Positions 52,801 to 62,300 of a DNA stretch of 64,000 nucleotides are shown here, one piece after another. Every line of letters starts with the position of its first letter. Position 1 is the first letter of the stretch. Source of the stretch: Apis mellifera. Taxonomy: Eukaryota; Arthropoda; Insecta; Hymenoptera; Apidae. The position numbers and the translations under genes were made by a program. The DNA lies in NCBI RefSeq assembly GCF_003254395.2, contig NC_037648.1, forward strand, positions 13,516,330 through 13,580,329, in the 5' to 3' direction. The notes under the pieces were generated by a model. The model searched no databases. It was not told the origin of the DNA and was given only the letters and a program-made list of their open reading frames with translations.

Positions 52801-55800
52801 TTATGCTGTTCGTTATTCACAGACGGTTACAGTACGGCTATGGCCTTACTTGTTCGAATTTCAACAAGTCATTGCAACCGAGTAAGTAAAGGAAATATTG
52901 AAAAATCTTCTTATCCTTTTATTCGCGATGAAACACACAGTGACGAGTGAAATTATGAAAAAGGAAACTTGAAATTTTCACGAGACAGGCAGAGATGGGA
53001 ACATCAAATATTCCGAAGGTAGGTTAGCTCGATTGGGAAATCAAAGAACGGAAGACACGAACGTGGCCGCTCATCGTTTGCGGATTGCGAAATATAGAAT
53101 TCGGCGTTACATCAATTTCTTACTATATATTATTATTCGTTGAATGAAATATTCTTTTTTTTTTGTCTCGGATAACATCGTGCAAAGATGTTTTTGAAAA
53201 TAAAACATCTTTGATGTTATTAATAACATCGTGTTTATTGTAAACAGATTCATTCGATTTTTTTCATTTATGATTTATGATAAAAGATCGAGATATTTTT
53301 TTTTTTCTTTTACATTTTCACGTAATTTGTTGATTTTTTATCGTTATCAAACAATATTTCTACGGATCGATTGAAATGAACACGTTACCTTGAAAATCAT
53401 GTTTTTCTTTTTCTAAAAAATGAAAACAATTTCAACGTATTCCGTTAAAAATTGAATCAATCATGATTAAATTGATTAAAAATTTAATCAATAATTCATA
53501 GTGTCAATCGGTTATTGACTGCATTACGCTGAATAGATAAAAATTTACGTACAATGAAATCGAATTAAAAAATCACTTGATAGATTACATGTTCGTATAT
53601 TAAGTATGTTTAATATACGATATTATTGCAATGAGCTATTCTCGTTCACTCTCTGGTCACGCTTTCTCTAAGAAATTCGAGACAGAGCTTTGCTTTTCCA
53701 TTTGTACAATATACTTAGCAATTATATTTTATTTAAAGTTATTTGAGATAGATAACTTGCATATCCTATATTGTATCGATTTACAATCGATACAAGTGCA
53801 CGGAAACAATGTTTACATTCCAGAAAAAAATCTATTTCAATCTTGTTTTTACATCGATATATCTTCGTGTAAAAATTTGAAATTTAGTTTCTATGTTTAA
53901 TAAAAATATACAATAATAAGAGTTTTTTTTTAATTAAATACTTCTCATATTAACAGTGATGCACGATGTTCGAAAGATAAAAATTGATTTTTGTAATCAA
54001 TCTTGTAATCAAATTAATGATCAGGCTGAATAATTGCTGATCGAGCATTATTTGATATTTTGTGGTATAATCTTGATGATTTCTTTTTGTGATGATCTCA
54101 TTTGATGTGAACCTAACCTGTAAATTTCAGAACAAGCATGGATTGAAAATTGTTACGTCCTTAACACATTATATCTCTGAAAGGAAGGCAAAAGTTTCTT
54201 CCAATAGAAGCAATCATTGCGAAAATTTTTGGAATATTTCGGTTTTAATGGTTCTAATAGTTTGATTTTAATAGGTTTTTTATGAATGAATAATAAATAT
54301 TTATATTCATTTATTACTGGAGAATCTTCAAGGTTTTTTGATTTATGATGAAATCTATCGAAATACAGAAAGTAACTGTAAAGATATTATGAATTATTTA
54401 AATAACTTTTTATGTACTATTTAAATAAACTGGTATTTTATGATGAACGAAATTCTATATTTTTTCGTTTAAAAATAACGATAAATTTTTGACCATATGA
54501 TAAATCTTGTTTACGTTCTTTGTTATAAAGGATTAGGCAGATATATTAATCATATAACTCAATAAATAATCGAAAAATTGATATGTGTTATTAATACGGA
54601 TAATTGTTATATTATTATTTGGTTGTGAAGTCAATAAAACAAAAACGAAGGATAAATTATTTTTTTCATATAAGAATAATTATTTTAGCTTGCTTTGTTC
54701 TTTACCTCTATGTTATTTTAAATGATTTAATAAATACTTGAATAATGTTTTTAATTGTAGATTTTAGAGAAATATATTTAAGATTGTTTCTCAAGATAAC
54801 TTGCAATAAAATAAAATTGTTGTTTTGCATTAATTCTTATTCATGCTATTATATGTAAAGATCTATATGATAGAATTATCTTTATAATATAATATTTATT
54901 AATGTACATTTATGTATATTTTACAACAAAGTAGAAAAATTTCAAGAAAAATATTGATTATTATGTAGATTAAAAAATATAAAATTAAAAATTTTATATT
55001 TAATTAAAAATAAAGATTTGAGAAACATTCAAATTTTTACATTTAAATTTTTTTAAACAAATCGATTCTATCGAATATTTATATGCATCATCGATTCATC
55101 GAGAAGTTTGATAAAAGTCGAATAGTGAAAGCCTAAAATGGCGATCAGTAGACGCTAGTAACAGCTGTTCTGACGCTAGAAAGGTATTGAAGTGTAAAAT
55201 TTATACATCTTTCTTTTTTTATTATTAATTTAATTGAATATCTATTTGATAAATTTAATAGTATTAATGATTAATTGGAAAAAATTAATCTATTACATAT
55301 ATTCGAAGAAATAAATAAACGAAAATGCTTGTCAAGATATAGGTTATATGTCGTATTTACGTATTGCCTGAAAATGATTTTTGCGTTTATAACATTTTAT
55401 AACATTAAATAAGAAAAGAAAAGAGAAAATTCATTTTTTAATAAAAAACGTGCCAAAATGTCAAATTGGAACGAAAGTAAAGGCCCAATTCCTCCACGAT
55501 GGCTTCATTGTCCACGGAAAGCAATTAAATTAATTCAAAATAAGTTTCTTGCTTTCAAAACTCCATTGTCGTCTTCATATGACAGCCAAGTACCAGAAGA
55601 ATGTCGGTTTACAGTGGATATGTTATTCGCATCGTTAAAAAGTCAGAAAATAAAGTTAGGTTTATGGATTGATCTAACTAATACTACAAGATTTTACGAT
55701 AAAAAAAGCTTAGAAGCGTATGGTTGCAAATATTTAAAGTTACAGTGTAGAGGTCATGGTGAAACTCCTTCTGAAGAACAAACAAGAACATTTGTGCAAG

Positions 55801-58800
55801 TTTGTAAAAAATTTATATCATATAATCCATTAGAAGTTATTGGTGTTCATTGTACACATGGTTTCAATAGAACTGGCTTCCTTATAATTAGTTATTTAGT
55901 AGAAACTGATGGTACTAGTGTTGATGCTGGTTTGGCGGAATTTGCTAATGCAAGACCACCAGGCATATATAAAGGTGATTATATTCAAGAATTATTTAGG
56001 AGATATGATGATATTGAGGATGCTCCTGATCCTCCACCAAGACCAGCTTGGTGCTTAGAATATGATGATTCTAATGTAGAAGACAGAGATGAAGGTCCAA
56101 GTACAGATAATGATAATTATAATCAAGATATATTCAATAAAAGAAGAAGACGCGAATTTAATAATAAGAATCCAGTATTTATGGCTGGTATACCTGGAGT
56201 GAAACCTATTTTAGATAATAGGAAATTAAGTGGAATACAAAGACGTGTTCAAGATATCTGTTCTTGGAAATCAACTGGATTTCCAGGTTCTCAGCCAGTT
56301 TCTATGGATGAAGATAATATTAGATTGTTGCATGAAAAACCGTATAGAGTGTCATGGAAAGCAGATGGGACCAGGTAAGATAGTGATATTTCAAACATTG
56401 AAGATTTTGAAATATTGAAATATTGATTGTATTATTACTTTTGTAATTGATGATTATTACTTTTGTATATAGGTATATGATGTTGATTCAAGCAGATGGA
56501 GAAATTTATTTTATAGATAGAGATAATAGTGTATTTCAAGTTAATGGAATGACTTTTCCACATCCAAGAGATATATCTAGAACTCTTAAAGATACATTGT
56601 TAGATGGTGTAAGTAATTTTTTATAGAATTAACAAAAATTTAAAATTATTAAATCAGTTATTAATAGAAATATTTTTATAGGAAATGGTGATTGACAAAG
56701 CAGATGGTAAAGAATATCCAAGATATTTAGTTTATGATGTAGTGATGTATGATAGCAGAGATGTTAGTAAATTGCGATTCCATCCTGACCGTTTTTGTAT
56801 CATTGAGCGTGAAATTATAGGTGGCAGACATAGAGCAATGAAAGAAGGAAAATTAAGAAAAGAAATTGAACCCTTTTCAGTACGATTAAAATCCTTTTGG
56901 GATGTAATACAGGCTGCTAGCTTATTAAGTGAAAAATTTGCCAAACAATTAGGTCATGAACCTGATGGCTTAATATTTCAACCTGCTAATGAACCCTATT
57001 GTCCAGGACTTTCACGAGAAGTTTTAAAATGGAAACCTTTATCGCATAACTCTGTTGATTTTAGATTAAAAATAGTAACAGAATCTGGGGAAGGAATTCT
57101 TCCACAAAAAATTGGACAACTCTATGTAGGTGGTATAAAAGAACCATTTGATAGAATGAAGGTCACAAAACAAATAAAAGATTTAAATAATGCAATTATA
57201 GAATGTAAATTTGAAAATGGCAAATGGGTGTTTATGCGTGAAAGAACTGATAAGTCATTTCCTAATTCATTTAGCACAGCTCAATCTGTATGTAAAAGTA
57301 TTATAAAACCTATAACAACTGAACGACTTTTAGATTATATAAATAGGCATCGATTTTTACAAGATGATTCTGATCTTATGCCACCACCAAATAAAAAGCG
57401 TAAATGATTATATTTAGTTTTAATGGTACTATAATATATTTAAAAATTAAAAAATAATAGATTTTATTGTAAAATTTTAATGAATTTACAAGCATGAAAA
57501 TTATTCAAGCTTTACAATTAATTATATCTAGCTTATTATATTCCATCAAACTTGTTTTAATTGCTGTAAAACTTTAATAATCTTGAATTGTTCATTCAAT
57601 AAAGAAATTTTGTAATAAATCACATGTGTTTTTTTTTGTAAGTTATACAAAATATTTATTATCTAATGTTTTCCTTAGATTAGAATTATTTTCTTATTGC
57701 AATAAACAAATTTTAAGATTATAAATTTTAATTTTTCAGATAGGACTGTTCTCTTATGGTATACAAAAGAATTGACAATAAAAGAAAAAAGATCGCTTCG
57801 TATTAATGTTGAATTTGATCATGCCACATTAGTACGTTGGTCTCCTGATGGTAAAGCTTTTCTTATACATAAGGCTGTGGCAAATACTATTGAAGTTTAT
57901 AAAATTTCCAAAAAATCAGATGGTACTTTAGCTTCTGCAGCTAAAGCTCTAGAATTTTCAAAGGTATATATTAAAATTTTATTTATTATATTGTTTTTTT
58001 TTTTTTTTAACAAATTTTATGTTTTTTATTATTCATTTTTCAGCGACATACTGAAGATGTAGTTGGTATGGATATTGCATGTACAGGAAAATATATCATT
58101 ACATGCAGTAAATTAAATGATCTTATAGTATGGGATCTTAAAGGACAGATTCTTACAACTATAGAATTACATCTTGGATCAACATATAGAGCACGAATAT
58201 CACCTTGTGGACGTTTCATTGGCACATCTGGTAATATTTTATAATTTATCAATTTATATTTTATTTTATTTTATATTTTATAATTTATCAATGTCTTAAT
58301 AATAATATTTTATCTAGGATTTACTCCCGACGTAAATATATGGGAAGTAGTATTTAGTAAATCAGGAGAATTTAAACAAGTAACAAAAGCATTTGATCTT
58401 GCTGGTCATTCATCTGGAATACTTGATTTTACGTTTAGTGCTGATAGTAGTAATATGGCAACTGTATCAAAAGATGGAACTTATCGTTTATATGATACAA
58501 AAAGTAATAAATTATATAATGATATTTTTGTCATATATTTTCTGTCTCAAATTCTGTTATATTTATATTGATTATTATATTAATATGTTTATAGTTGAAT
58601 TTGAGAAAGGAGAAGATCCTCATGTACTTCAAACTGTACAGTGGGAAAATACAACAATAGCTAATATTATGCTCTCTCCTAACAGTGAAGTTTTGGTGAT
58701 ATCTCATGGATCCTCATTAAGTTTTTACTCTACAATTACTGGTTTGTTAGATACTACAATAGAAGATATTTTTTTAGGTATTTTTTCAATTTTATAAATA

Positions 58801-59084
58801 ATTATTTATTTAATCTATATTTTATTTATTTTATCTATATTATTATTATCTATATTATAGGACCTATTACATGCCTAGCTTTTGATACTGTAGGAGAATA
58901 TATCTTAGTTGCTGGAGATAGACATATAAAGGTTTTTCGCAACGTTACTGGTTATCGAGTGGCAATCGAATCTGCCAAACGCAAACTTATGCAAAAACAA
59001 ACTTCGGCTACGAAAGAACGTTTAGAAAAACTCATTGAAGATAATAGAAAATTTCTTCAAATAATGGGAGAAAAGTGTCCTTAA
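20382..59084 (+). CDS. TBL2: transducin beta-like 2 (TBL2), membrane-anchored WD40 protein
   Basis: TBL2 is an ER-anchored WD40 protein; in mammals it binds PERK and aids ATF4 translation under stress. Exons: 20382-20532, 31203-31430, 57740-57963, 58044-58230, 58318-58503, 58595-58777, 58861-59084; 460 aa (human 447). Every junction is phase-consistent. Exon 1 encodes a short head and one membrane segment (MSVLILMSTLFLGGVVLVIG). Exon 2 has a Lys/Arg-rich linker then LKGHTGPVLDMNFSSNGK and CAE, which joins exon 3 as CAEDRTVLLW, a WD-repeat end split across a 26.3-kb intron. Exons 3-7 give further WD repeats and a Lys/Glu-rich C-terminal helix. Two other genes lie in the second intron. Exons 3-7 alone would lack the anchor. 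A poly(A) signal is at 59175-59180. Confidence 0.92.
22010..22400. promoter_or_regulatory. CpG-rich island in TBL2 intron 1
   Basis: Balanced composition with many CpGs (runs such as ACGCGCGTCTCGCGTGCG) and overlapping short frames on both strands. It is bounded by AT-rich intron and looks regulatory or non-coding transcribed; protein coding is unsupported. Confidence 0.3.
24770..25160. promoter_or_regulatory. CpG-rich island in TBL2 intron 1
   Basis: Compact, balanced-composition element with homeodomain-like ATTAAC/TTAATGA motifs (read on the minus strand) and E-box-like CACGTG near 25105. An 84-codon minus-strand frame here shows no family resemblance. Confidence 0.3.
27297..27340. repeat. 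(AAT)n(ATT)n palindromic microsatellite
   Basis: Several AAT units are followed directly by several ATT units, so the tract is self-complementary and can form a long hairpin or cruciform. Confidence 0.85.
28011..28690. repeat. tandem repeat, about 270-base period, three copies
   Basis: Copies begin at the TATTTCTGAAATAAT motif near 28013, 28283 and 28552. All end in ATGTTAATTTTTCTGATCAA followed by a TA tract. The third copy has an internal deletion. Sequence identity between copies one and two is high across their length. Confidence 0.85.
29351..29660. repeat. tandem duplication, about 144-base period, two copies
   Basis: Both copies start with TTGTGAAATAAAAACAAAGA (29351 and 29495) and run through shared AAAATTAAAGAT and AAATATTTAATATATAATAT blocks with small indels. 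Confidence 0.8.
30042..30430 (+). promoter_or_regulatory. candidate internal promoter and first exon in TBL2 intron 1
   Basis: A TATAAAAGGG box at 30181-30190 is followed about 25-30 bases later by an initiator-like GTCACTT. A palindromic TCACGTGA E-box lies upstream (30041-30048). About 235 bases downstream is a GTAAGA donor (30426). An ATG at 30385 opens 13 codons before the donor, but its phase does not match TBL2 exon 2, so it would supply a non-coding leader or belong to a separate RNA. Confidence 0.4.
31431..37167 (+). other. TBL2 intron 2, proximal part
   Basis: CpG-richer than intron 1. It contains long poly-T runs (31959-31982) and CpG-rich islands near 33000-33400, 34140-34420, 34730-35100 and 35560-35690. 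No complete gene is supported before the exonuclease exon at 37168. A candidate upstream start exon for that gene is at 33091-33103. Confidence 0.55.
33040..33109 (+). promoter_or_regulatory. candidate CpG promoter and start exon for the nested exonuclease gene
   Basis: A CpG-rich stretch contains AACATGGCGGC (33088-33098), which matches the YY1/Pho-type element often found at start codons. ATG at 33091 reads M-A-A-S plus one base to a GTAAGG donor at 33104. Joined to an AG acceptor at 37095-37096 it would enter the open frame of the exonuclease 24 codons before its ATG at 37168. Phase fits, but the acceptor tract is weak. Confidence 0.3.
37168..38847 (+). CDS. REXO1/GOR-family DEDDh 3'-5' exonuclease
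   Basis: A single 559-aa open frame nested in TBL2 intron 2. The C-terminal half is an RNA exonuclease fold: Exo I YGIDCEM (D403, E405), Exo II GHGMENDLRALK (D486), Exo III EHDSVED (H533, D538). Before it is the family's zinc-binding region, CARC (C307, C310) with C329/H331 and later CCRS and C/H residues. The N-terminal 290 residues are low-complexity: Arg/Glu-rich, a Met run near residue 130, and acidic Ser-rich tracts. GC and CpG content are far above those of neighbouring genes. Candidate orthologs are REXO1 or Drosophila prage-like enzymes (RNA 3' trimming or maternal mRNA decay); which one is unresolved. The frame stays open upstream to 37090, so more N-terminal sequence is possible. 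Confidence 0.88.
   Translation: MSASTKAARSKSKITNAQQSHPSPSNMTSPAMPTSTMPPPSAKEDRTILSRRQRKNRTRNPRDQRREQDDEQRIQEEYDEEQRDSNGSVAVQMTFDGGREPDDDPRMINNEHGNAMIENNMGVMMGNGAMMMMMMVGAGYGYVDSRNCDFLSNERRQLCQFSDATLSSILRNYTLTGEGLAHLGYPVECAYYPGYTVFINSPHPTGHRVPRYHRLDANAQEFVPSSRQRWTAAESEGDSGNSSGSSVDNSDFEQEVTSSDSSDIGEYSSSSTESNFFDHNYYQRVTRRNSNVEYYSTIELMAIERKCARCHKSFYVNREDGEYLYEEKCVHHWGKLRSGLGGAHCDLWECCRSRETSRGCTTADFHVWTGAVPGYNGPFDDYVRTKLAQTVPQDGNYGVYGIDCEMCFTRRGLELVKVTVVDMDGRVVYDTLVRPDVEIIDYNTRFSGISAHDLENVTKRLIDVQQDLLSFIFAETILIGHGMENDLRALKLLHTTVIDTCVAFPHFLGYPYRSSLKTLARTVLRRDIQVSEHDSVEDSRIVVDLMLRRVKHDYVDNHS
39735..39789. repeat. poly-T tract
   Basis: T-rich tract with three single-C interruptions ending in 31 uninterrupted Ts. 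Similar but shorter runs recur every kilobase or two in this intron. Confidence 0.9.
42758..42803 (-). repeat. polypyrimidine tract with G-quadruplex potential on minus strand
   Basis: The plus strand is C/T only; the minus strand has runs GGGG, GGGG, GGGG and GGGGG separated by 1-7 bases, meeting the usual quadruplex pattern. Such a tract is rare in this AT-rich window. Confidence 0.8.
46988..47239. repeat. inverted GA / CT microsatellite pair
   Basis: A GA tract (46988-47017) and a CT tract (47216-47239) lie 200 bases apart and are mutually complementary. The intervening 200 bases are CpG-rich. Confidence 0.85.
47846..47881. repeat. poly-T run of 36 bases
   Basis: This is the longest uninterrupted homopolymer I noticed in the window. 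Length in an assembly may be inexact. Confidence 0.9.
49790..49832. repeat. (TA)n microsatellite
   Basis: About 21 uninterrupted TA units. Confidence 0.9.
51600..51870 (-). promoter_or_regulatory. GC-rich island with a minus-strand donor
   Basis: The most GC-rich non-coding patch of intron 2. On the minus strand a 75-codon frame runs into a perfect GTAAGT donor (after GCGGAATAC, near 51620). This suggests an unannotated antisense first exon or a CpG promoter. No protein family was recognised. Confidence 0.35.
53594..53619. repeat. perfect inverted repeat, 10-base arms
   Basis: CGTATATTAA, 6-base loop, TTAATATACG. Confidence 0.85.
53772..53796. repeat. perfect inverted repeat, 11-base arms
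   Basis: TTGTATCGATT, 3-base loop, AATCGATACAA. Confidence 0.85.
55131..55457 (+). promoter_or_regulatory. 5' region of capping enzyme gene
   Basis: AAAATGGCGATCAG near 55137 (YY1-like), a CAGCTGTT E-box, and a possible non-coding exon ending at AGAAAG/GTATTG near 55182 precede the ATG. There is no TATA box, fitting a housekeeping promoter inside the TBL2 intron. Confidence 0.4.
55458..57407 (+). CDS. RNGTT: mRNA capping enzyme (RNA triphosphatase + guanylyltransferase)
   Basis: This bifunctional nuclear enzyme removes the gamma phosphate from nascent pre-mRNA and transfers GMP to make the 5' cap, bound to phosphorylated RNA polymerase II. Exons: 55458-56374, 56473-56608, 56682-57407; 592 aa (human 597). 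The N-terminal triphosphatase has the cysteine-phosphatase signature HCTHGFNRTG (C132, R138). The guanylyltransferase has KADG in SWKADGTR with nucleophile K301, the later motifs LLDGEMVID and DGLIFQP, and the oligonucleotide-binding C-terminal part WKPLSHNSVDFRLKI. A basic PNKKRK tail may be a nuclear signal. The start ATG sits in a good context and gives the family-typical PPRWLHCPRKA. The stop is only 332 bases before TBL2 exon 3, on the same strand. Confidence 0.97.
57598..57642 (+). terminator. poly(A) region of capping enzyme gene
   Basis: AATAAA at 57598-57603 and again at 57614-57619 is followed by a GT/T-rich element (ATGTGTTTTTTTTTGTAAG). It lies inside TBL2 intron 2, just 100 bases before the exon 3 acceptor at 57739. 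Confidence 0.65.
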
Positions 59085-59396
59085 TGATATAATTGTAAAG
59101 TTTTTTTGAAGGCCAATAATTTTAAAATTGCATTTAAAAAAGATTGTTTGTAACATAATTTTTTAATGTATTTGAATAAAAAGATTCATACGCGCGAATT
59201 CATTTGTTTATAATAAATTGAAAATATTTGATAAATTTAAATTCATTGTTTTTATGATATTAATCACGTTATCAGAATTTACAGATTTGAAAAATGCTGA
59301 CTGAGATATGTAAATTTTTTTGACCTTGAACATGTAAATATTTATTTTTGACATCATTTCGTTTACTCTATAGTCAATTGTGCAACACGAACCGCT
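59085..59396 (+). other. short gap between TBL2 and myosin genes
   Basis: It holds the TBL2 poly(A) signal (59175-59180) and, about 60-110 bases before the myosin ATG, a TTTACTCTATAG stretch that may include the myosin promoter. There is no other gene. Confidence 0.6.
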
Positions 59397-62300
59397 ATGC
59401 TTGCAATAATAGAGGTTTGCTATTAATATATTATCTTCTTAGTATGTTTTTATAAATTACATATAGATATACATTGCAGCAACCAATTTCTCTAATTGAA
59501 TGGAATTTAATAAATAATTTAAATGATTTACCAGAAAATAAAGATATTAGTATGTATATATTTCATATAGATTTTTATACTTTTAAATATCAAATAAAAT
59601 TCTAAAGATATTAATATTGTTTTCAGTTATAGATTTTCTTTTGGAAAGACTACAACATGGTCAAATTTATACATGGGTTGATTCACTACTCTTGACATTA
59701 AATCCTAATAATGAAGCATTAACATCTCATTTGTATCATTCTTCTAAACTAACTTCTAAATTTGATAAACAAATTACTACTACTTATGAAACAAGTCCTC
59801 ACATATTTACTATTGCTGCTAAGGCACATTACAATCTTACTAAGAAATTTGGACAAAATTCTCAGGTAAAATATTTAATGAAAAAGAATAAATAATAAAT
59901 TAATTTTTTTTTTTGTAAATTTATTAGTGCATTATGAATTCAGGTAATTATTATAAGTGGAGAAAGTGGAACAGGAAAAACGTTTAATGTTTACAAATGT
60001 TTAGAATTTTTTAGTAACATTAATAAAGCTTCAGTACAAGGAGATTATACAAATAATGTAATGCTAAGAATTACAGATGCATGTCATTTGATATCTGTTT
60101 TTACAACTGCATGCACTGAAAAAAATGAAATAAGTTCAAGACATGGAGAACTTATTAAACTTCATTATAAAAATAATATTATTTCTGGTGCAACTATTAA
60201 CTCATTTCTTTTGGAAAGAAGTAGGGTAACAAGGGGTTCAGATAATTTTCAAATTTTTTATCAGGTTTAATTTATCATTTTTATTTATTCCTATACAGTT
60301 AAAATGTATTTATAATATGTATGTAATTTATAATAATATTAAATAATATATTTCAGATGATATTTGGAATATCAGAAACAGAACTTGAAGATTTTTATTT
60401 ATCTAAAGATAAAGATTATGATATATTAAGTTCTATAGATTATGAAAAAAAAAAATATTTTCAAAATGATTTTCAAAATACTTTAAATGCATTGGATATG
60501 TTGGATTTTAAACCTGATCAAAAAAAACATATTTCTCAAGTCCTTGCTTTATTGATTCATATGGGAAATATTAAATTTATAAAAAATAATGAAATATGTA
60601 TAATTGATTTTAATAATAATAGTATGTTATGCTAATTTTTTTAAATATATAATACAAAAATAAAAAATTTTATATAATTCTTTTTGTAGAATCCAAAGAA
60701 GCTTTAAAAAATAGCTGTATTCTTGGTTCTTTAACTGAAGATACCATGATAAAATTACTTACAACCATTCTTATAAATCCACAAAGTATTTGGCGAAAAC
60801 ATACCTCATATCATCGATATCTTGTTACTGTTGATGCATGTCGTGATAGATTACATAGTATAATTAGACATATATATGATCTTCTTTTTCACTGGATTTT
60901 AAATCATACAAACAATATTTTGTCTCTAAAACAACAATATTCTCAATGGCTTGGTATGTTAGAAATTTTGTATTAAAAATTCATCAAATTATATATGCAT
61001 TCTCTTTAGGTATACTGGATATCTTTGGTTTTGAATCTTTCAATAAAAATGGCATGGAACAGCTTTGCGTAAATTATGTTAATGAAAAAATGCAACAATA
61101 TTTCATAGAATCTTATGTGAAAAATAATCGTAACAATTTACAGGAAGAAAATTTTATTGAAATTTACAATCCTTTGCATACTATTAATTTATATAAAGAA
61201 CGTTTAAACATTATTGAAAAAAATTTATTTTTAACTTTAAATGATGTATGTAAAAAATTTTTTATTCAATTATACATGAAATTTATTATTACAATAATAT
61301 TTATTATAGCAATTATTCTGTAATTTTCACATTACAGGCTTGTCAATCGTTTATAGTAATTGATACATTAAAGATAATTCAGTTGGTATATAAAAATTTA
61401 CATAATATACAAAAAAAAATTTTAAGTGAAAAAGAAGGAAATTTCATTATAAAACATTATTCTGGTCCTGTTGCATATTCTATAAAAGATATATTATCTA
61501 AAAACACAGATAAGGTATTAAATATATTTTGCAATTTAAAATTGTTAATAATTGTAATTTTTTAAAATTTTATTATAGGTTCCAAATGAAATATCTTTAA
61601 TTTTTAGTACAAGTAAAAATAAATTTCTTCAATCTTTAATTAATATTGAAGAAAGGCAATATTTACATATTGTAAAATCTACTACTAAAAAAAAAACAAT
61701 GTTAGCCAAGTTAAAATATAATATGGATGTACTTATTAAAGAACTTAGTAAATGTGATTTACATTATGTACGATGTGTTAAACCAAAGTAATATATATTT
61801 TTGCATAAACTTTTTTTTATTATTTTTTTGTATTTAATAATTATTTTTTTCAGTCGATTGATAAATCATGAATGGGATCGAAAAGATTTTCAGAAACAAT
61901 TAGCATGTATTGGTATTTTTGATGCTCTATCCTTAGCTAAAAAATGCAAGTATCCTATTCATTTCTCTTATCGAGATTTTTATTTTCGTTATTCTAAAAA
62001 ATCTACAGGTAAGTGATACAAATATTTTGTTTATTTATATACTATATTTTTTTTATTAAAATGAAAAATAAAAATATTTCTTAACAGAAGCAATTAATTT
62101 TAATAAATGTAAACTGATCATGGAATCAGTTATATCTAAAAAAGATTTACAAACACAGGTCCATTTTGGAAAACAATTGATATTTTTAACACAACATATT
62201 TTTTTTATATTAGAATCTTATAAAAGAAATTATCATATAAAATGTGTTAATAAAATACAAGAATTTTGGATAAGGCATAGTAAGCATATTTTATATATAT

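Larger units (their letters stand above)
38848..55130 (+). other. TBL2 intron 2, distal part (16 kb)
   Basis: No coding exon is supported. The first kilobases may be a long 3' UTR of the exonuclease gene. The region is dense in microsatellites and homopolymers: poly-T at 39759-39789 and 47846-47881, poly-A at 40766-40789, 42361-42383 and 46525-46548, GA/CT tracts between 43.2 and 49.2 kb, and TA at 49790-49832. CpG-richer islands occur near 43400-43700, 46940-47170, 50100-50480 and 51600-51870. Confidence 0.55.

Noticed and set aside
53631..53900. 89-codon frame near the inverted repeats
   Set aside because: No motif or splice support; composition is like neighbouring intron.
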